Below are positions 46,197-56,600 of a DNA stretch of 64,000 nucleotides, piece after piece (position 1 is the first letter of the stretch; every line of letters begins with the position of its first letter). The notes beneath the pieces are model-generated. The model was given only the letters and a program-made list of their open reading frames with translations, ran no database searches and was not told the DNA's origin. Source of the stretch: Streptomyces altiplanensis (GTDB lineage Bacteria > Actinomycetota > Actinomycetes > Streptomycetales > Streptomycetaceae); assembly GCA_003719395.1 (NCBI GenBank), contig RHMC01000020.1, positions 1-64,000 on the forward strand. Direction: 5' to 3'. A program made the position numbers and the translations under genes.

Positions 46197-48054
46197 TCAT
46201 GAGGACGTGGGCGTCTTGCGCCCGCTCGTCCGGTCGAGGCCGCGCAGCCACACTTCGGCGCGGCGATGGTCGAGTAGAGGATCGCGTCGCGCAGTCCGGG
46301 TGTGGCCGGCCGCTGGGCCAGCCGGCGCAGGGCCGCGCCGTCGACCAGTCCGAGCTGTTCCAGTCGCGAGCCCTCCCAGAGCGCCAGCAGGTCGGCGCGG
46401 TGTTCGCGCAGTCCGTTGGCGGCGTCCATGGACGCGGCGGCCTTGTTGGTACGCCGCAGGCACGCATCGGGCACGATCCCGCTCATGGCGGTGGTCAGGA
46501 GAGGTTTGTACTGCCAGGGTGTGACGCGCTCGCTCGGGCGGACCGCGAGGCATGCCTCGATCACCCGGTCGTCGAGGAACGGCGATGCCATCGGCACTCC
46601 GGCCCGGGCCGCCATCCGGTCCCACTGGCGGAGGATGCGGGTACAGGAAAGAATCTGTTCGAGGTCGGCGTGCAGGCCGCGGTCCGGGTGGAGCGGAACC
46701 GCGTTCGGGGCGGCCTCGCGCAGCGCCCGCCGGGCCGCCCGTTCGGCGTCGGGGGTGACCCAGTCGAAGAGGCGAGGGGCATGCCCCAGCCGAGACCGGT
46801 GCTGACGCTGGTGGGCACGGGGTCTCGCAGGTGACCGCCGGAGTCGGCCAGCCACTTCCCGTACGGCCGCGAATCGGCCAGCGCACGTGCCGTGTCCGCG
46901 AGCGGCCACTGCCACAGGGCCCGGAATCCGCGCAACTGGCGGACGGCGAGCAGCGGGCGGGTGCGCAGCAGTCGGTGGTAGTACGCCTCGGAGCACCAGG
47001 CCACGTGGTCGCCCCCGATGCCGGTCAGGTGCAGCCGGCTGCCGCGCTCGGCCAGGGCGGGCAGGTGGTGCAGGACCCGCGAGCGGTCCATGACGCCGAT
47101 GGTCGGTTCGTCCAGCAGGTCGTCGATGCCGAGCAGGTTGTCGTAGACCAGCGGCGAGGCGCCGGCGTCCCAGACGACGTGCTCGACGTCCGGCAGGGAC
47201 CGGGCGGCCTGTTCCGCCCAGTACAGATCGGTGTCGGCGGGATCGCGCCCCGGCCAGGTGCTCGCCACCACGCGGGCCGGTGACCGCGCGGCCAGAAAAC
47301 AGACGGAGGTGGAGTCGAGACCGCCGGACAGGTCGCAGCTGACCACGCCCCCCTGGCGCGTACGGGCGTCGACGGCTTCGGCGAGGGCTTCACGGACGAG
47401 GGGCGCACCGTCGGCGAGCGTGCGCACCGGCTCCGGCGGTGTCCACCAGCGCGAGTGGCGTACGGTCCGCCCGTCCGCCGCGACGATCAGCGCGTCGTAC
47501 GGGGAGACCGCGGTGATGTCCCGCCACATGGGCGCCTCGGCGAGCGGATGGGGAACCGGCCACAGCAGCCGGACGGCCAGCTGCTCCTCGTCCGGGCCGG
47601 TGCCGAGAGCGGCGGCGAGTACGTCGGCGCGGGTGGCGGCCACCTGCGTTCCGCCGACGCGGGTGTGGAAGACCAACCGGAGACCGGACGCGGTGCCCTG
47701 CACCCTGAGCCGCCCGTCGAGCGCGGCGACGAGGTGGAAGCTCCCGGGAAGGGAACGGGCCAGTGCGTCGAGTCCGGAGAGGTCGCGCAGCCGCGCCGCA
47801 TGCCGTTCGAGCTCTGCGGCGTCGATCGGGCAGCAGCCGATGACGGCGAGGGCCGTGTGGCCGGCGCGCGCGGTGACGATCTCCTGGTCGTGCCACTGCC
47901 CCACCAGCCAGGGCCGGCCCGAGGCGTGCTTCAGGATCCGTGTTCCGGGGAGGGAGAGGGAGCGGGCCACGGCGGCCGCGTCCTCACGGTCGGTGAAGAC
48001 CGTGAAGTGCGCGTCGCCGGGGCCCGCCCCCGCACTCTCGTGCAGCTCAGTCAT
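46197..48054 (-). CDS. Lasso macrolactam synthetase C (two frameshifts)
   Basis: An asparagine-synthetase-like protein of about 610 residues. The ATP-binding loop S-G-G-L-D-S-T-S lies near residue 245, followed by D-L-Y-W-A-E-Q-A and G-I-G-G-D-H-V. Frame changes near 46783 and 46263 are bridged by other frames, giving P-F-L-D-D-R-V-I-E-A-C-L and the ending A-E-V-W-L-R-G-L. It adenylates the ring Asp side chain and closes the macrolactam with the core N-terminus. It starts 24 bases after the precursor gene. Confidence 0.92.
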
Positions 48055-48078
48055 GACGTCGGATCAGAGACTCGGTCG

Positions 48079-48189
48079 TCAGTTCTTGCTCAGGATCAGC
48101 CGGTCGTTGCCGGAGCTCCGCAGCAGCCCGGTCTTCTTCCGGAACGTCCCGAGCCGGGCGAGTGTCGGTGCTTCGTAAGCCTTCTTCAT
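48079..48189 (-). CDS. Citrulassin-type lasso peptide precursor
   Basis: Thirty-six residues with GAGGAG upstream. The leader holds the Y-E-A-P-T-L-x-x-L-G-T-F motif read by B1 and ends K-K-T-G, placing Thr at -2. The predicted core is LLRSSGNDRLILSKN: Leu1 to Asp8 would close an eight-residue ring. From memory, citrulassin A has LLGLAGNDRLVLSKN, so the GNDR centre and LSKN tail are conserved while positions 3-5 and 11 differ. In that family Arg9 is converted to citrulline by an enzyme encoded outside the cluster; none is seen in this window. If cleavage occurred before Gly the core would be 16 residues with a nine-residue ring. Confidence 0.92.
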   Translation of the reverse strand: MKKAYEAPTLARLGTFRKKTGLLRSSGNDRLILSKN

Positions 48190-48674
48190 GACTTCTCCTC
48201 GCGTACAGGTGTCACGGCCGCCTCCCTGTCCGGCTGCGAACCGGAAGCCGGTCCGCTGCCGCCCTGCCCAGGGCTCATCGGGAGCCCGGAACGAAGAAGC
48301 GGGCGTACGCAATAGCTACCGGTACACATCGATGCCGTGACAAGGCCGTCAGAGAAAATAGGATCAAACGCAAATCCAGAAGCGGTCGGGCGCATGTGCT
48401 GCGTCTCATGAAGTCAGTCAAGATGAGGAACGTGGGGCGAGCGGATGCACACGAGGGTGCAGAAACGTTTCGACCTGGCATGCAAAGCAAGCAACAAGTG
48501 TGGCGACACAGGTGCACCGAAGAGTGCAGAACGGAGCCGCCGGGGCGCACTCCGCTCTTGTCACCGCGCTTCCCCCCTTGCTCCGGACGAGGAAATGCAG
48601 ACCCCGCTTGAACAAGTCGCTGCGGGACCGGCCCCCGGTGGTACGGCGGTTCGCCGAGCGTCCGGCCGAGGCGA
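48190..48674. other. Upstream region of the lasso cluster
   Basis: About 485 bases. On the minus strand TTGTCA and TAGCTA near 48310-48355 are 19 bases apart, a weak promoter candidate for the lasso operon. No other gene is supported. Confidence 0.4.
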
Positions 48675-49790
48675 TCACGCCTGAGGTGTGGGTGTGCGCC
48701 CAATCGCGATCATGGCGGCGTCGTCGCCCAGCTGTCCGCCGACGTGGTCGAGCAGATCACGCTGGAGGTGACGCAGGAACGCGTCGGGGTCGCTCTCGGT
48801 CCAGCCCGTGATGCGCTCGGTGAGTGGGTAGAAGACGCCAGTGGAGTCGCGGGCCTCGATGACCCCGTCCGTGTACAGCAGCAGGAGGTCTCCCACCTCG
48901 AACTTGAACGCGTCGACGTGGTAGCGACGGCGCACCAGTTCGCCCAGGCCCAGCGGAGGCGCGGGCTGGTAGGCGTCGATCGTCATGGCACGGCCGTTGC
49001 GCAGCAGAACAGGCGGTGGGTGCCCGCAGTCGATCATGTCGACCCTGCTGTCCTGATCGGGGATGTCCAGAATGACCGCGGTGATGAAGGTCTCCCCGGT
49101 CTCGTTCGTCTCTCCTGGTTCGGCCAGGTCCCAGCACACGCTTCCATCGAGATAGGTGACCAGTTCGGCCAGGGTCGCCTGGCGGTGGGCTGCGGCCCGG
49201 AACGCGCCGAGCAGCAGGGCGGCGTCGCCGACCGCGGTCATACCTTTGCCCCGTACGTCGCCGACCATCAGCCGGGTGCCGGAGCCGGTGCGTGCCGCCG
49301 CATACAGGTCGCCGCCGATCTGGGCCTCGGCCTCGGCAGCGAGATAGAGGGAGGCGACTCGCAGTGGTCCGATCCGTTGGGGCAGCGGCCGCAGGACGAC
49401 GCGCTGGGCGGTCTCGGACACGTACCTCACCTGTGTCAGCTCTCTGGCGCGGCGCTCCCGCAGTACGCAGAAGATCACGAGGCTCGATCCGACCAGGACC
49501 AGGGCGGCGATCTGTGCCTGGTGGTTCGCCGAGAACAACTCGTCCCGGTCGCGCAGCACCGCGATGACCGCCTGAGTCACCACTGCGAGGGCGCCAACCA
49601 GCCCCGTCAGCCAGGGGCCGGCGAACGACGCGGTAATCGCCGGGGCCGCGACCAGCAAAGGACCCAGGTGAATATCGGGCGGCGCGAGAACGTCGACCAC
49701 GGCAACCGCCACCATCAGCGCGATCGGGATGGCCACCATCGCATAACCCGCTCGCGCCGACCGACGAAGACCGACGAGCCGCTGCAACAC
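48675..49790 (-). CDS. Membrane-anchored SpoIIE/PP2C-type serine phosphatase
   Basis: Intact, 371 residues. Several membrane helices (residues 15-125) are followed by a linker and a SpoIIE domain with I-G-G-D-L-Y-A-A, G-D-V-R-G-K-G-M-T-A, D-C-G-H-P-P-P and L-L-L-Y-T-D-G-V, the metal-binding aspartates of PP2C phosphatases. Such proteins dephosphorylate anti-sigma antagonists in Streptomyces stress and development pathways. No GAF or PAS sensor is present, so the membrane part may sense the signal. The ATG has AGGAGG upstream. It is a single gene. Confidence 0.93.
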   Translation of the reverse strand: MLQRLVGLRRSARAGYAMVAIPIALMVAVAVVDVLAPPDIHLGPLLVAAPAITASFAGPWLTGLVGALAVVTQAVIAVLRDRDELFSANHQAQIAALVLVGSSLVIFCVLRERRARELTQVRYVSETAQRVVLRPLPQRIGPLRVASLYLAAEAEAQIGGDLYAAARTGSGTRLMVGDVRGKGMTAVGDAALLLGAFRAAAHRQATLAELVTYLDGSVCWDLAEPGETNETGETFITAVILDIPDQDSRVDMIDCGHPPPVLLRNGRAMTIDAYQPAPPLGLGELVRRRYHVDAFKFEVGDLLLLYTDGVIEARDSTGVFYPLTERITGWTESDPDAFLRHLQRDLLDHVGGQLGDDAAMIAIGRTPTPQA

Positions 49791-49956
49791 ACCTCCTCTC
49801 TACACCTGCCCTGCCGGGCGCGCACCACCTGGCAACGGCAGACGAAGGGCCGTGGGGGACGTTGCCGGGTCCGAAGCCGGTCGCGGGGCGGGCGCCGGAC
49901 CGGCGGGCTCTGTGCGGGATCCTGTTTTCGTACTGCACACCGGGATTTAGCGGGAG

Positions 49957-50130
49957 CACCTGTCCCGGGAGCTCGGCTTCGGCTCGGGCATGAGACGCGC
50001 CGACGCCGCCTGGCCGCCTGGGACGGGGCCGGCGTGTGGGACCGGCTCGACAGTGTCCTGCCGGCGAAGCTGCGGGCCGCGAAACAGCTGGACCGGTCCG
50101 GCCGGTGATCGACTCCGCGCAGGCCACAGC
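49957..50130 (+). pseudogene. IS5-family transposase, N-terminal remnant
   Basis: H-L-S-R-E-L-G-F-G-S-G-M, then in the next frame R-R-L-A-A-W-D-G-A-G-V-W-D-R-L, and finally P-V-I-D-S. This is the N-terminal region of an IS5-type transposase up to the first catalytic Asp (V-I-D-S). It has two frame changes and no downstream part. Confidence 0.7.
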
Positions 50131-50697
50131 ACCGTCCACTGAAATCTTCCCTGCGGATCAACGATTTCCTGTGCTTTCAGGTCTTTACTGAAGAACAGGA
50201 GAAAGCTCCGAACCGATCACACGGCCTTCCTCGCCTGACAGACTTCCTGCCGGCGACATCCCTGCCTCCGCCTTCCTGAGGGCGTGGATGTCTCGACCTG
50301 TTTTTATTCGTTCAGCACCCACGAGCCGGGGTGCGCCCGCATGCGGTCTGTCGACCCGTGCACGAAGGAGTACGGCGCGCGATCGGGTCCTTTGGCGTGC
50401 CGACATGCCCGTGTATGACGCTTTCCGTGCCGCGCTCCCCCGAATTCCTCGGCAGCCTCGGTGTCGGCCCGGTCCTGGCCATCGGAAGCTGGACGGTGAA
50501 GAAGGCGATCAACCGACGCGACGCACTGCCGGCGAATGCCCCTCCGCCGACGCAGGGGGAAAACCAGGGAAAACGACGCCATGCGCGACAGCGGGCGACG
50601 CGAAACCCGGCGTTGAGGCCCGCTGGACACATCGCGGTTCCGGCCGGTGAGAACAAGGCAGCGGTGTGGGGCGTACCTGTCGCGCAGAGGGGTCAGC
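50131..50697. other. Intergenic, no gene seen
   Basis: About 570 bases between the IS5 and IstB remnants. Frames are Arg-rich without motifs. It is probably old mobile-element DNA. Confidence 0.4.
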
Positions 50698-50835
50698 GAT
50701 CCCTCAGCCGTTCATCGACGAGCTCGGATACATGGAACTCGACCGCCTCGGCGCCGAACTCCTCTTCCAGGTGCTGACCGGACGCGGGAAGAAGAACAGC
50801 GCCGTCATCGCCTCCAACGAGCCCTTCGGAAAAGC
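50698..50835 (+). pseudogene. IS21-type IstB helper ATPase, internal fragment
   Basis: The frame reads F-I-D-E-L-G-Y-M-E-L-D-R and L-L-F-Q-V-L-T, the Walker B part of IstB, and ends at I-A-S-N-E-P-F-G. The continuation expected in IstB (G-W-T-K-T-F-T-D-P) is found 900 bases further on at 51740. The 5' part with Walker A is missing. Confidence 0.8.
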
Positions 50836-50906
50836 GCACATGTTCTGGAGAACCTGTGCCAGGCAGCGCCGAAACGGGACGGGTTCAGCCGTGGTGGGGC
50901 GGGTGA

Positions 50907-51305
50907 TCAGTCGTTGGCAAAGGAGAGACATACCGCGTGTGGCTCCAGGATCACCTGGTTCTCGGTATAGCAATCTGCCTGCCGGGTGCCGACCTCGACT
51001 GCACAGCCCACGCAGACGAGGTTCAGACCATCGGTGCCAGAAGGGCTCTGGCAGCAGCCGTTCGATCGCATGATGTCGGGGTGCCGTTTTGTGCCGATCA
51101 CGTCGTCAGGGTGCACGGTGAAGCCAGGAACATCGATGCCGAACTCGCTCACCCGGAAATTCCGGGCATAGGTGCCGCGGGGCATCCGGGCCGGACGTGT
51201 CCGGACGCCCGGGATCTCCGACATCGGGACCGGCGGCGGCACTTTCACCTTGGTGACTGGTCCGGTGAGGGGGTGTCGGCATTGGTCACACAAGAAGCGC
51301 GGCAT
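50907..51305 (-). CDS. Small Cys-rich (zinc-ribbon) protein inside the split IstB gene
   Basis: The 132-residue product begins M-P-R-F-L-C-D-Q-C with a CxxC pair, has H-P-D-D-V-I-G-T-K and N-G-C-C in the middle, and V-C-V-G-C-A-V-E-V near the end. Six cysteines in three pairs suggest metal binding. The codon use is normal. It lies between the two IstB halves, so it came with the inserted segment. The function is unknown. Confidence 0.65.
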   Translation of the reverse strand: MPRFLCDQCRHPLTGPVTKVKVPPPVPMSEIPGVRTRPARMPRGTYARNFRVSEFGIDVPGFTVHPDDVIGTKRHPDIMRSNGCCQSPSGTDGLNLVCVGCAVEVGTRQADCYTENQVILEPHAVCLSFAND

Positions 51306-51359
51306 TCTGCTGATTCTGCAGATCGAACACTGCCTTGACCAGCGAATTTGCCGTGTCTG

Positions 51360-51644
51360 TCATGCATCAGGCAGGCGGCCCGGATCGACGTGGTCGGCGA
51401 GGTAGATCATGGTGGCCTCGGAGTCCATGCCGAACGCGGCGGCGACGAGCTTGGGGTCCATAGTGTTGACCAGGTCGAGCAGTCGAGTGCAGCGGATCAT
51501 GCGGGATGGGAAGCCGCAGGCGTCGAGGACGTGACTGACATAGGCGGTGGGCGCCGGGCCCCGGCCGGACTTCGTCTGGCGGGTGACCATCACATGCGGG
51601 TTGTCCGTCCGCTGATCTTCGCGGTGGGCCAGGCAGCGTTCCAC
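51360..51644 (-). pseudogene. Integrase/recombinase-like C-terminal fragment
   Basis: The frame contains N-P-H-V-M-V-T-R-Q-T-K-S-G-R-G, then R-M-I-R-C-T-R-L-L-D-L-V-N-T and A-A-A-F-G-M, ending with Y-L-A-D-H-V-D-P. The arrangement (R-x-x-R-x-x-R-L then L-V then a late Y) is that of the C-terminal part of tyrosine recombinase-like proteins found around Streptomyces elements. It lacks the first catalytic region and so cannot act alone. Confidence 0.6.
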
Positions 51645-51739
51645 TGCCGCTCAGGACGCCGGATCCAAAGGGATCGGATGCGGGCGGTTGCCGAGCCGGG
51701 CGGTCCGTGCACGAAAGTCGAGGTTGGGCCCTGACCCCG

Positions 51740-51880
51740 GATGGCTGGACCAAGACCTTCACCGATCCCCCGGCTTCACGGAGCCATGGTCGACCGTCAC
51801 ACGTTCAACGGCACCATCATCGAGACCGGTACCGATTCCTACCGCCTCGACGGCACCCGGGCGCGAGCCGAAGAGCCCGC
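51740..51880 (+). pseudogene. IS21-type IstB helper ATPase, C-terminal fragment
   Basis: D-G-W-T-K-T-F-T-D-P, then after an extra C in a run near 51770 the next frame gives R-L-H-G-A-M-V-D-R-H-T-F-N-G and I-I-E-T-G-T-D-S-Y-R-L. This is exactly the part missing from the fragment ending at 50835. Confidence 0.8.
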
Positions 51881-52002
51881 CACCGGCAGCCGGCCCCCCG
51901 CAGGTTCCGTCTCGACGGCTCGCCACCCTCACCGGGCGGCGAGCGTCCCCTGCACTGCCGCCGGGGCCTTCCCGCAGCCTCTTCACGTTCTCCGGCCGAG
52001 TA

Positions 52003-52524
52003 TCAGACCAACTGTCGCAGCCACGAGTCGAGAGCCGCATAGTCGCTGTCGACCAGACCACGGCGGGCATCGACACGATGGAGCAGGGCGTGCCCCTGGT
52101 GGTGGGCAGCAACCCAGGCCCGATCGGTGTCGGTGACCTCGTCGTCGACCCAGACGAACGGGCGCCCCGCAGCCCATTCGACAAGTGCGCGGGTCTTCCA
52201 GTGCAGTCCGTTCCGCTCGTCCTGGTCCTCGGTGTCGGACGGCTCCGGCCAGACCACCACTGCCAACTGCGGCAGACCGATGCGGGGGGCGATGCACTCG
52301 TTCGCGTCAGCCATCCATGTCGTCGCCCAGACCATTTCGCACGAAAGCGCCGCCAGCCGGGGTCCGTGCTCGGGATTGATCCTGGTCAGGAGCGGATTCC
52401 CGTCGGCGCCAAGCGGATCAGGGCCCGTCGTACGGGTCGGATACTGCTGAGGCACCGCACCGAACGGGATGAGCGGCCCATCGACATCGAGAAACAGCAG
52501 CGGGCGCTGCACAGAACCAGTCAC
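52003..52524 (-). CDS. HAD-like hydrolase domain protein
   Basis: The 173-residue product begins at a GTG at 52524 and has the HAD motif I L-L-F-L-D-V-D-G-P-L near residue 12, motif II V-W-A-T-T-W at about 65, and acidic residues F-V-W-V-D-D-E-V near the end as motif III/IV. It resembles the HAD proteins annotated in Streptomyces as secreted or RNA-repair related, though no signal peptide is seen. It likely removes a phosphate; the substrate is unknown. Confidence 0.8.
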   Translation of the reverse strand: MTGSVQRPLLFLDVDGPLIPFGAVPQQYPTRTTGPDPLGADGNPLLTRINPEHGPRLAALSCEMVWATTWMADANECIAPRIGLPQLAVVVWPEPSDTEDQDERNGLHWKTRALVEWAAGRPFVWVDDEVTDTDRAWVAAHHQGHALLHRVDARRGLVDSDYAALDSWLRQLV

Positions 52525-52928
52525 GGGAGCACGATAGCGGCAGACCCCACCGGGGCCGCCTCGATGACCAAGGCCCTGCAGCCGACCGCCCCGCCTGCTG
52601 CCGTTTCTCGTGAACATCCACGGGGCCCAAGATCCGCAACTGCTGCCAGAAGTGGACGAAGCCAGTGGCGGCCCGGTGGGTGACAGGCACGTAGCGCTGG
52701 TCCGGCTCTGAGGTCACTGCCCCCGAAGAGGGGCCGCTCCGGTACCGGCCGGATCACAGACGGCGGCGCGCGGAGGGCAGCACCCCCTTCGGATCACGTG
52801 GCGCACACGTCGTGTTTGGACACCTGAGCCCCGACCGGCGCTCGGTCTGCCGGGAGGAGACGCAGAGCCCTGACGCGCAAGGTGCGAGGTCCCGCTGTCC
52901 CGTACGGTGCCCGCCGGGCGCGCCCTGG
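52525..52928. other. Intergenic, possible gene scrap
   Basis: About 400 bases. A minus-strand frame from 52717 starts M-T-S-E-P-D-Q-R-Y-V-P-V-T-H-R and has fair codon bias for some 40 codons, then degenerates. I cannot identify it. Confidence 0.3.
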
Positions 52929-53630
52929 TCACGCGTCCGGGTGGGGGACCTCGCAGGTGCCGTCCGGCCCGCACACGGTCCCGGGCGGTGCGGCCGGGGC
53001 GAGGGGGCGCTCCGACCACGCGGTGCTCAGGGCCTGGGCGAATGCCTCGACAGGCCGGCCTCCGGAGAGGGCGAAGCGGCGGTCGATGACGAAGAAGGGG
53101 ACACCGGTGGCTCCGAGCCGGGCGGCTTCCTGCTCATCGGCGCGTACCGCGTCCAGGTAGGCGTCCGGGTCGTCGAGAACGCTGCGTGCGTCGTTCTGGT
53201 CCAGTCCGGCGCGGGTGGCGAGGTGGAGGAGGGCGTCGTGGGTGAAGATGGTCCGGGCCTGGGCGAAGTTGGTCTCGAACATCAGGGACAGCAGTCGGTG
53301 CTGGCGACCGTGCGCCTTGGCGAGGTGCAGGAGGCGGTGGGCGTCCAGGGTGCTGCCGACCTGGCGGTCGGTGCGGTAGGCGAGCCCTTCGCCGGCCGCT
53401 GTTCTCGCGACCTGCTGGTCCATGCCGGGGCCCCGGGGGCCGAACTTGTCGGCCAGCATTTTGTGCACCGGTTCGACGTGCGCCTTGTCGTGTCCGGGGT
53501 CGAGTTCGAACGAGCGGTGGATGACTTCGACCTGGTCGCGGTGGTCGAAGCCGGCCAGGGCTTTTTCGAAGCGGGTGGTGCCGATGTAGCACCAGGGACA
53601 GACGACGTCGCCCCAGATCTCTACGCGCAT
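52929..53630 (-). CDS. DsbA-like (FrnE-type) oxidoreductase
   Basis: Intact, 233 residues. It begins M-R-V-E-I-W-G-D-V-V-C-P-W-C-Y-I-G with the CPWC active site, continues through the helical insertion, and ends with G-V-P-F-F-V-I-D (cis-Pro loop) and a short Cys-containing tail (C-G-P-D-G-T-C). It has no signal peptide, as in FrnE-type polyketide-linked or stress-linked members. It follows the quinone-reductase-like gene by 60 bases, suggesting a common redox response. Confidence 0.92.
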   Translation of the reverse strand: MRVEIWGDVVCPWCYIGTTRFEKALAGFDHRDQVEVIHRSFELDPGHDKAHVEPVHKMLADKFGPRGPGMDQQVARTAAGEGLAYRTDRQVGSTLDAHRLLHLAKAHGRQHRLLSLMFETNFAQARTIFTHDALLHLATRAGLDQNDARSVLDDPDAYLDAVRADEQEAARLGATGVPFFVIDRRFALSGGRPVEAFAQALSTAWSERPLAPAAPPGTVCGPDGTCEVPHPDA

Positions 53631-53690
53631 GGTCGTGTTGTTCCTTGCGTCTGTGCGGGTGGCAGGGGGTGTTGCGCTGTGCGGCGGGTG

Positions 53691-54551
<861 letters not shown>

Positions 54552-54621
54552 GACGGATTCCTTCGCATGCTGAGGGCGAGGCCGGGTGACATCTCGGCGA
54601 CTCCACCGACAGTACGCTAAC

Positions 54622-54643
54622 TAAAAGTTAGTGCCAACTTTTA
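54622..54643. promoter_or_regulatory. HxlR operator between the divergent genes
   Basis: TAAAAGTT-N6-AACTTTTA is a perfect inverted repeat, overlapped on the left by CTAAC-N5-GTTAG. It is AT-rich in a GC-rich setting and sits between the quinone reductase-like and HxlR-type genes. Confidence 0.75.
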
Positions 54644-54687
54644 CGCCGCGCTGTGTTCGAGGTAACGTGAAGGTGAAGGAGGCATTC

Positions 54688-55092
54688 ATGAACGAGTTGT
54701 CCACCGAGGACGAGCGCCGGGCAGCTGCGCTGGAGTTCGACGTCTTCGCCAAGCACTGCCCCTCCCGTCAGGTACTGGACCACCTCACGGGCCGCTGGGG
54801 CGTCCTGGTCCTCGCGGGCCTGCGCAAGGGGCCCGCGCGCTTCAACGCCCTGCGCCGGCGCGTCGACGGGGTCAGCGAGAAAATGCTCGCCCAGACACTC
54901 CAGGCCCTGGAGCGCGACGGCTTCGTCAGCCGCGAGGTCCTCACCGCGATGCCCCCGAGCGTCAACTACTCCCTCACGCCCCTGGGCGAGACCACGGCCG
55001 ACCACCTCATGGCCTTCATCGGCCACATCGAAGCCAACATGCCCGCAGTCCTCGCATCCCAGGAAAAGCACACCGCCACAACCCCGGCGTGA
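54688..55092 (+). CDS. HxlR-family regulator (QorR-like)
   Basis: Intact, 134 residues starting at an ATG with GAAGGAGG upstream. The HTH reads L-T-G-R-W-G-V-L-V-L-A-G-L-R-K-G-P and V-S-E-K-M-L-A-Q-T-L-Q-A-L, with the wing P-S-V-N-Y-S-L-T. A cysteine (K-H-C-P-S-R) precedes the HTH; in DUF24 redox sensors a Cys at this place detects quinones. It likely represses the divergent quinone reductase-like gene and itself through the dyad at 54622. Confidence 0.9.
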   Translation: MNELSTEDERRAAALEFDVFAKHCPSRQVLDHLTGRWGVLVLAGLRKGPARFNALRRRVDGVSEKMLAQTLQALERDGFVSREVLTAMPPSVNYSLTPLGETTADHLMAFIGHIEANMPAVLASQEKHTATTPA

Positions 55093-55193
55093 CCCGGTCG
55101 CCCGGCTCGCAGCCGGGTCCGCCCGCACACCGACGAGCCAAGGCCGTATCTCTCTGAAGTCCGGGACGACTTGGAGCGCGTAGCGCGATCACG

Positions 55194-55430
55194 GGTGGGC
55201 TTTTTGAGGCATCGCCAGCAGATGAGGCTGCAGGCGGCGTCGTGGAGCGCGGGACGGCGTTCCCCGCGGACGGCGAGACGCTCGAAGTGGTGGAGCAGGG
55301 CAACGGGGCGCTTTCCTGGTCGGCCCCGATGGCCGGCGGTGGGCGGGACGCCGACGATCAGACGGTGCTTGCTGCCCGCCCACAACCGGTCGACCGGTGA
55401 CGGGCCAGTGTGAGCGCCCCCTTTTTCGCA
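55194..55430 (-). pseudogene. IS5-type transposase remnant with internal deletion
   Basis: The frame joins K-G-G-A-H-T-G-P-S-P-V-D-R (middle of an IS5 transposase) to F-E-R-L-A-V-R-G-E-R-R and S-L-I-C-W-R (its end) in about 80 codons. The catalytic core between them is deleted. Clearly inactive. Confidence 0.75.
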
Positions 55431-55505
55431 CAGATGTGGGAACGGATGCGGGAGTCGTCCACACACGCGTGACCAGACGAGTTCGCCGGGCGAGAGCCGG
55501 AGCCG

Positions 55506-56472
55506 TCAACCCGCTTGTGCATCCCGGCGTCCGTGGTGGCCGCCGCGCTGCTCAGCGCGAGGGTGTCCCTTCGTGCTGAACTTCAGCACGGCGCCGTCCT
55601 CATTGACGGCGACGGCTTTGACGGGGACCTTGTCGCCGCCCGCTTCGCCGAACGATCCGGTTCCGCCGACGCCCAGCCCCACTTCCCCCACGCCCCCTTG
55701 GGCCCGCTGTTGCGCACTGTGGCCTTCGTCTTCGTCAGCGACACGCGCAACTTCCATGCGCCGACCACGACGTCCACCCGCTTCGTCACCAGGATCTCGC
55801 AGGTCCCGTCCTTGCAGGCGCCGGCGCCCGTGCCGTCTGCGGCTTTGGGCAGCGGTTCGGGCGGGGCTCACTTGGGCGCGGTACGGTAGGCGGCCGAGAG
55901 CTTCGGCTCCTTGGCGGCCACGGCCGGCAGGTCGGGCTTGGGCATCTTCAGAGACTCGACCAGCTCGCCGACACGCTCGGCCCGATCGGCCGAGTCCCCC
56001 GCGGGGCTGGTGAACGCGCTGGAGCCGGTCAGCGCGGTGACCTTCGGACGGCCCCTCACGATCTCCTTGGCCAGGCTGTCGTGCAGCCGGTCCGCGGCGA
56101 TGCCCGACGGCCGTACGTTGCCGAGTGCCTGCGTGACCTCGCCAAGAGAGGACGATGTGCCCGGCAGGTAGCCCATGGCGATGAACTCGGGTGCGATCAG
56201 CGCGTCCTCGGATGGGTCTGTGATCTCTTTGACCTCGCCGGCGCTGTCCGCCTTCATCGTCTCGAAGAGCTTTGTGGCCTCACACATCTGACCGGCCCAT
56301 TTCACCAGCGCCCGGTTCGGCGTGGTGGACCTCGACGCGGCGGACCTCGAAGCGCTCGCCTCCGGTCCCGCCGAACGTCACCGTCCTGCGTGTCCGACGA
56401 ACATTCGCCGACGGCGAGGGCGACCCCGACCGCCGACATGGCGACGCGCCCCACCCCCGTCTTCACCGGCAT
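55506..56472 (-). pseudogene. Streptomyces lipoprotein, multiple frameshifts
   Basis: The ATG at 56472 has AAGGGA upstream and leads into a hydrophobic stretch and G-E-C-S-S, a possible lipobox. Later frames give W-A-G-Q-M-C-E-A-T-K-L-F, then L-P-A-V-A-A-K-E-P-K-L (to 55868), D-G-T-C-E-I-L-V-T-K and finally V-A-V-N-E-D-G-A-V-L-K-F to 55506. At least three frame changes and one stop separate them. The pieces are in the right order for one secreted lipoprotein of about 310 residues whose function I do not know. Confidence 0.55.
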
Positions 56473-56600
56473 GGCATTCCCTTCTTCCCAACGCTTCAGT
56501 CTCAGCCGCCCGCCATCGGCTGCGGCTCCCCCGTCAGGCACCCTGCCAGGGCGACGGAACCGGTGCCGGCCCGGCTTCTGTGTCCTGGTGCCTCTGCCGC

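Noticed and set aside
43623-49790. A peptidyl-arginine deiminase linked to the lasso cluster
   Set aside because: No gene in or around the cluster shows such an enzyme. In known citrulassin producers, as I recall, it is encoded elsewhere.
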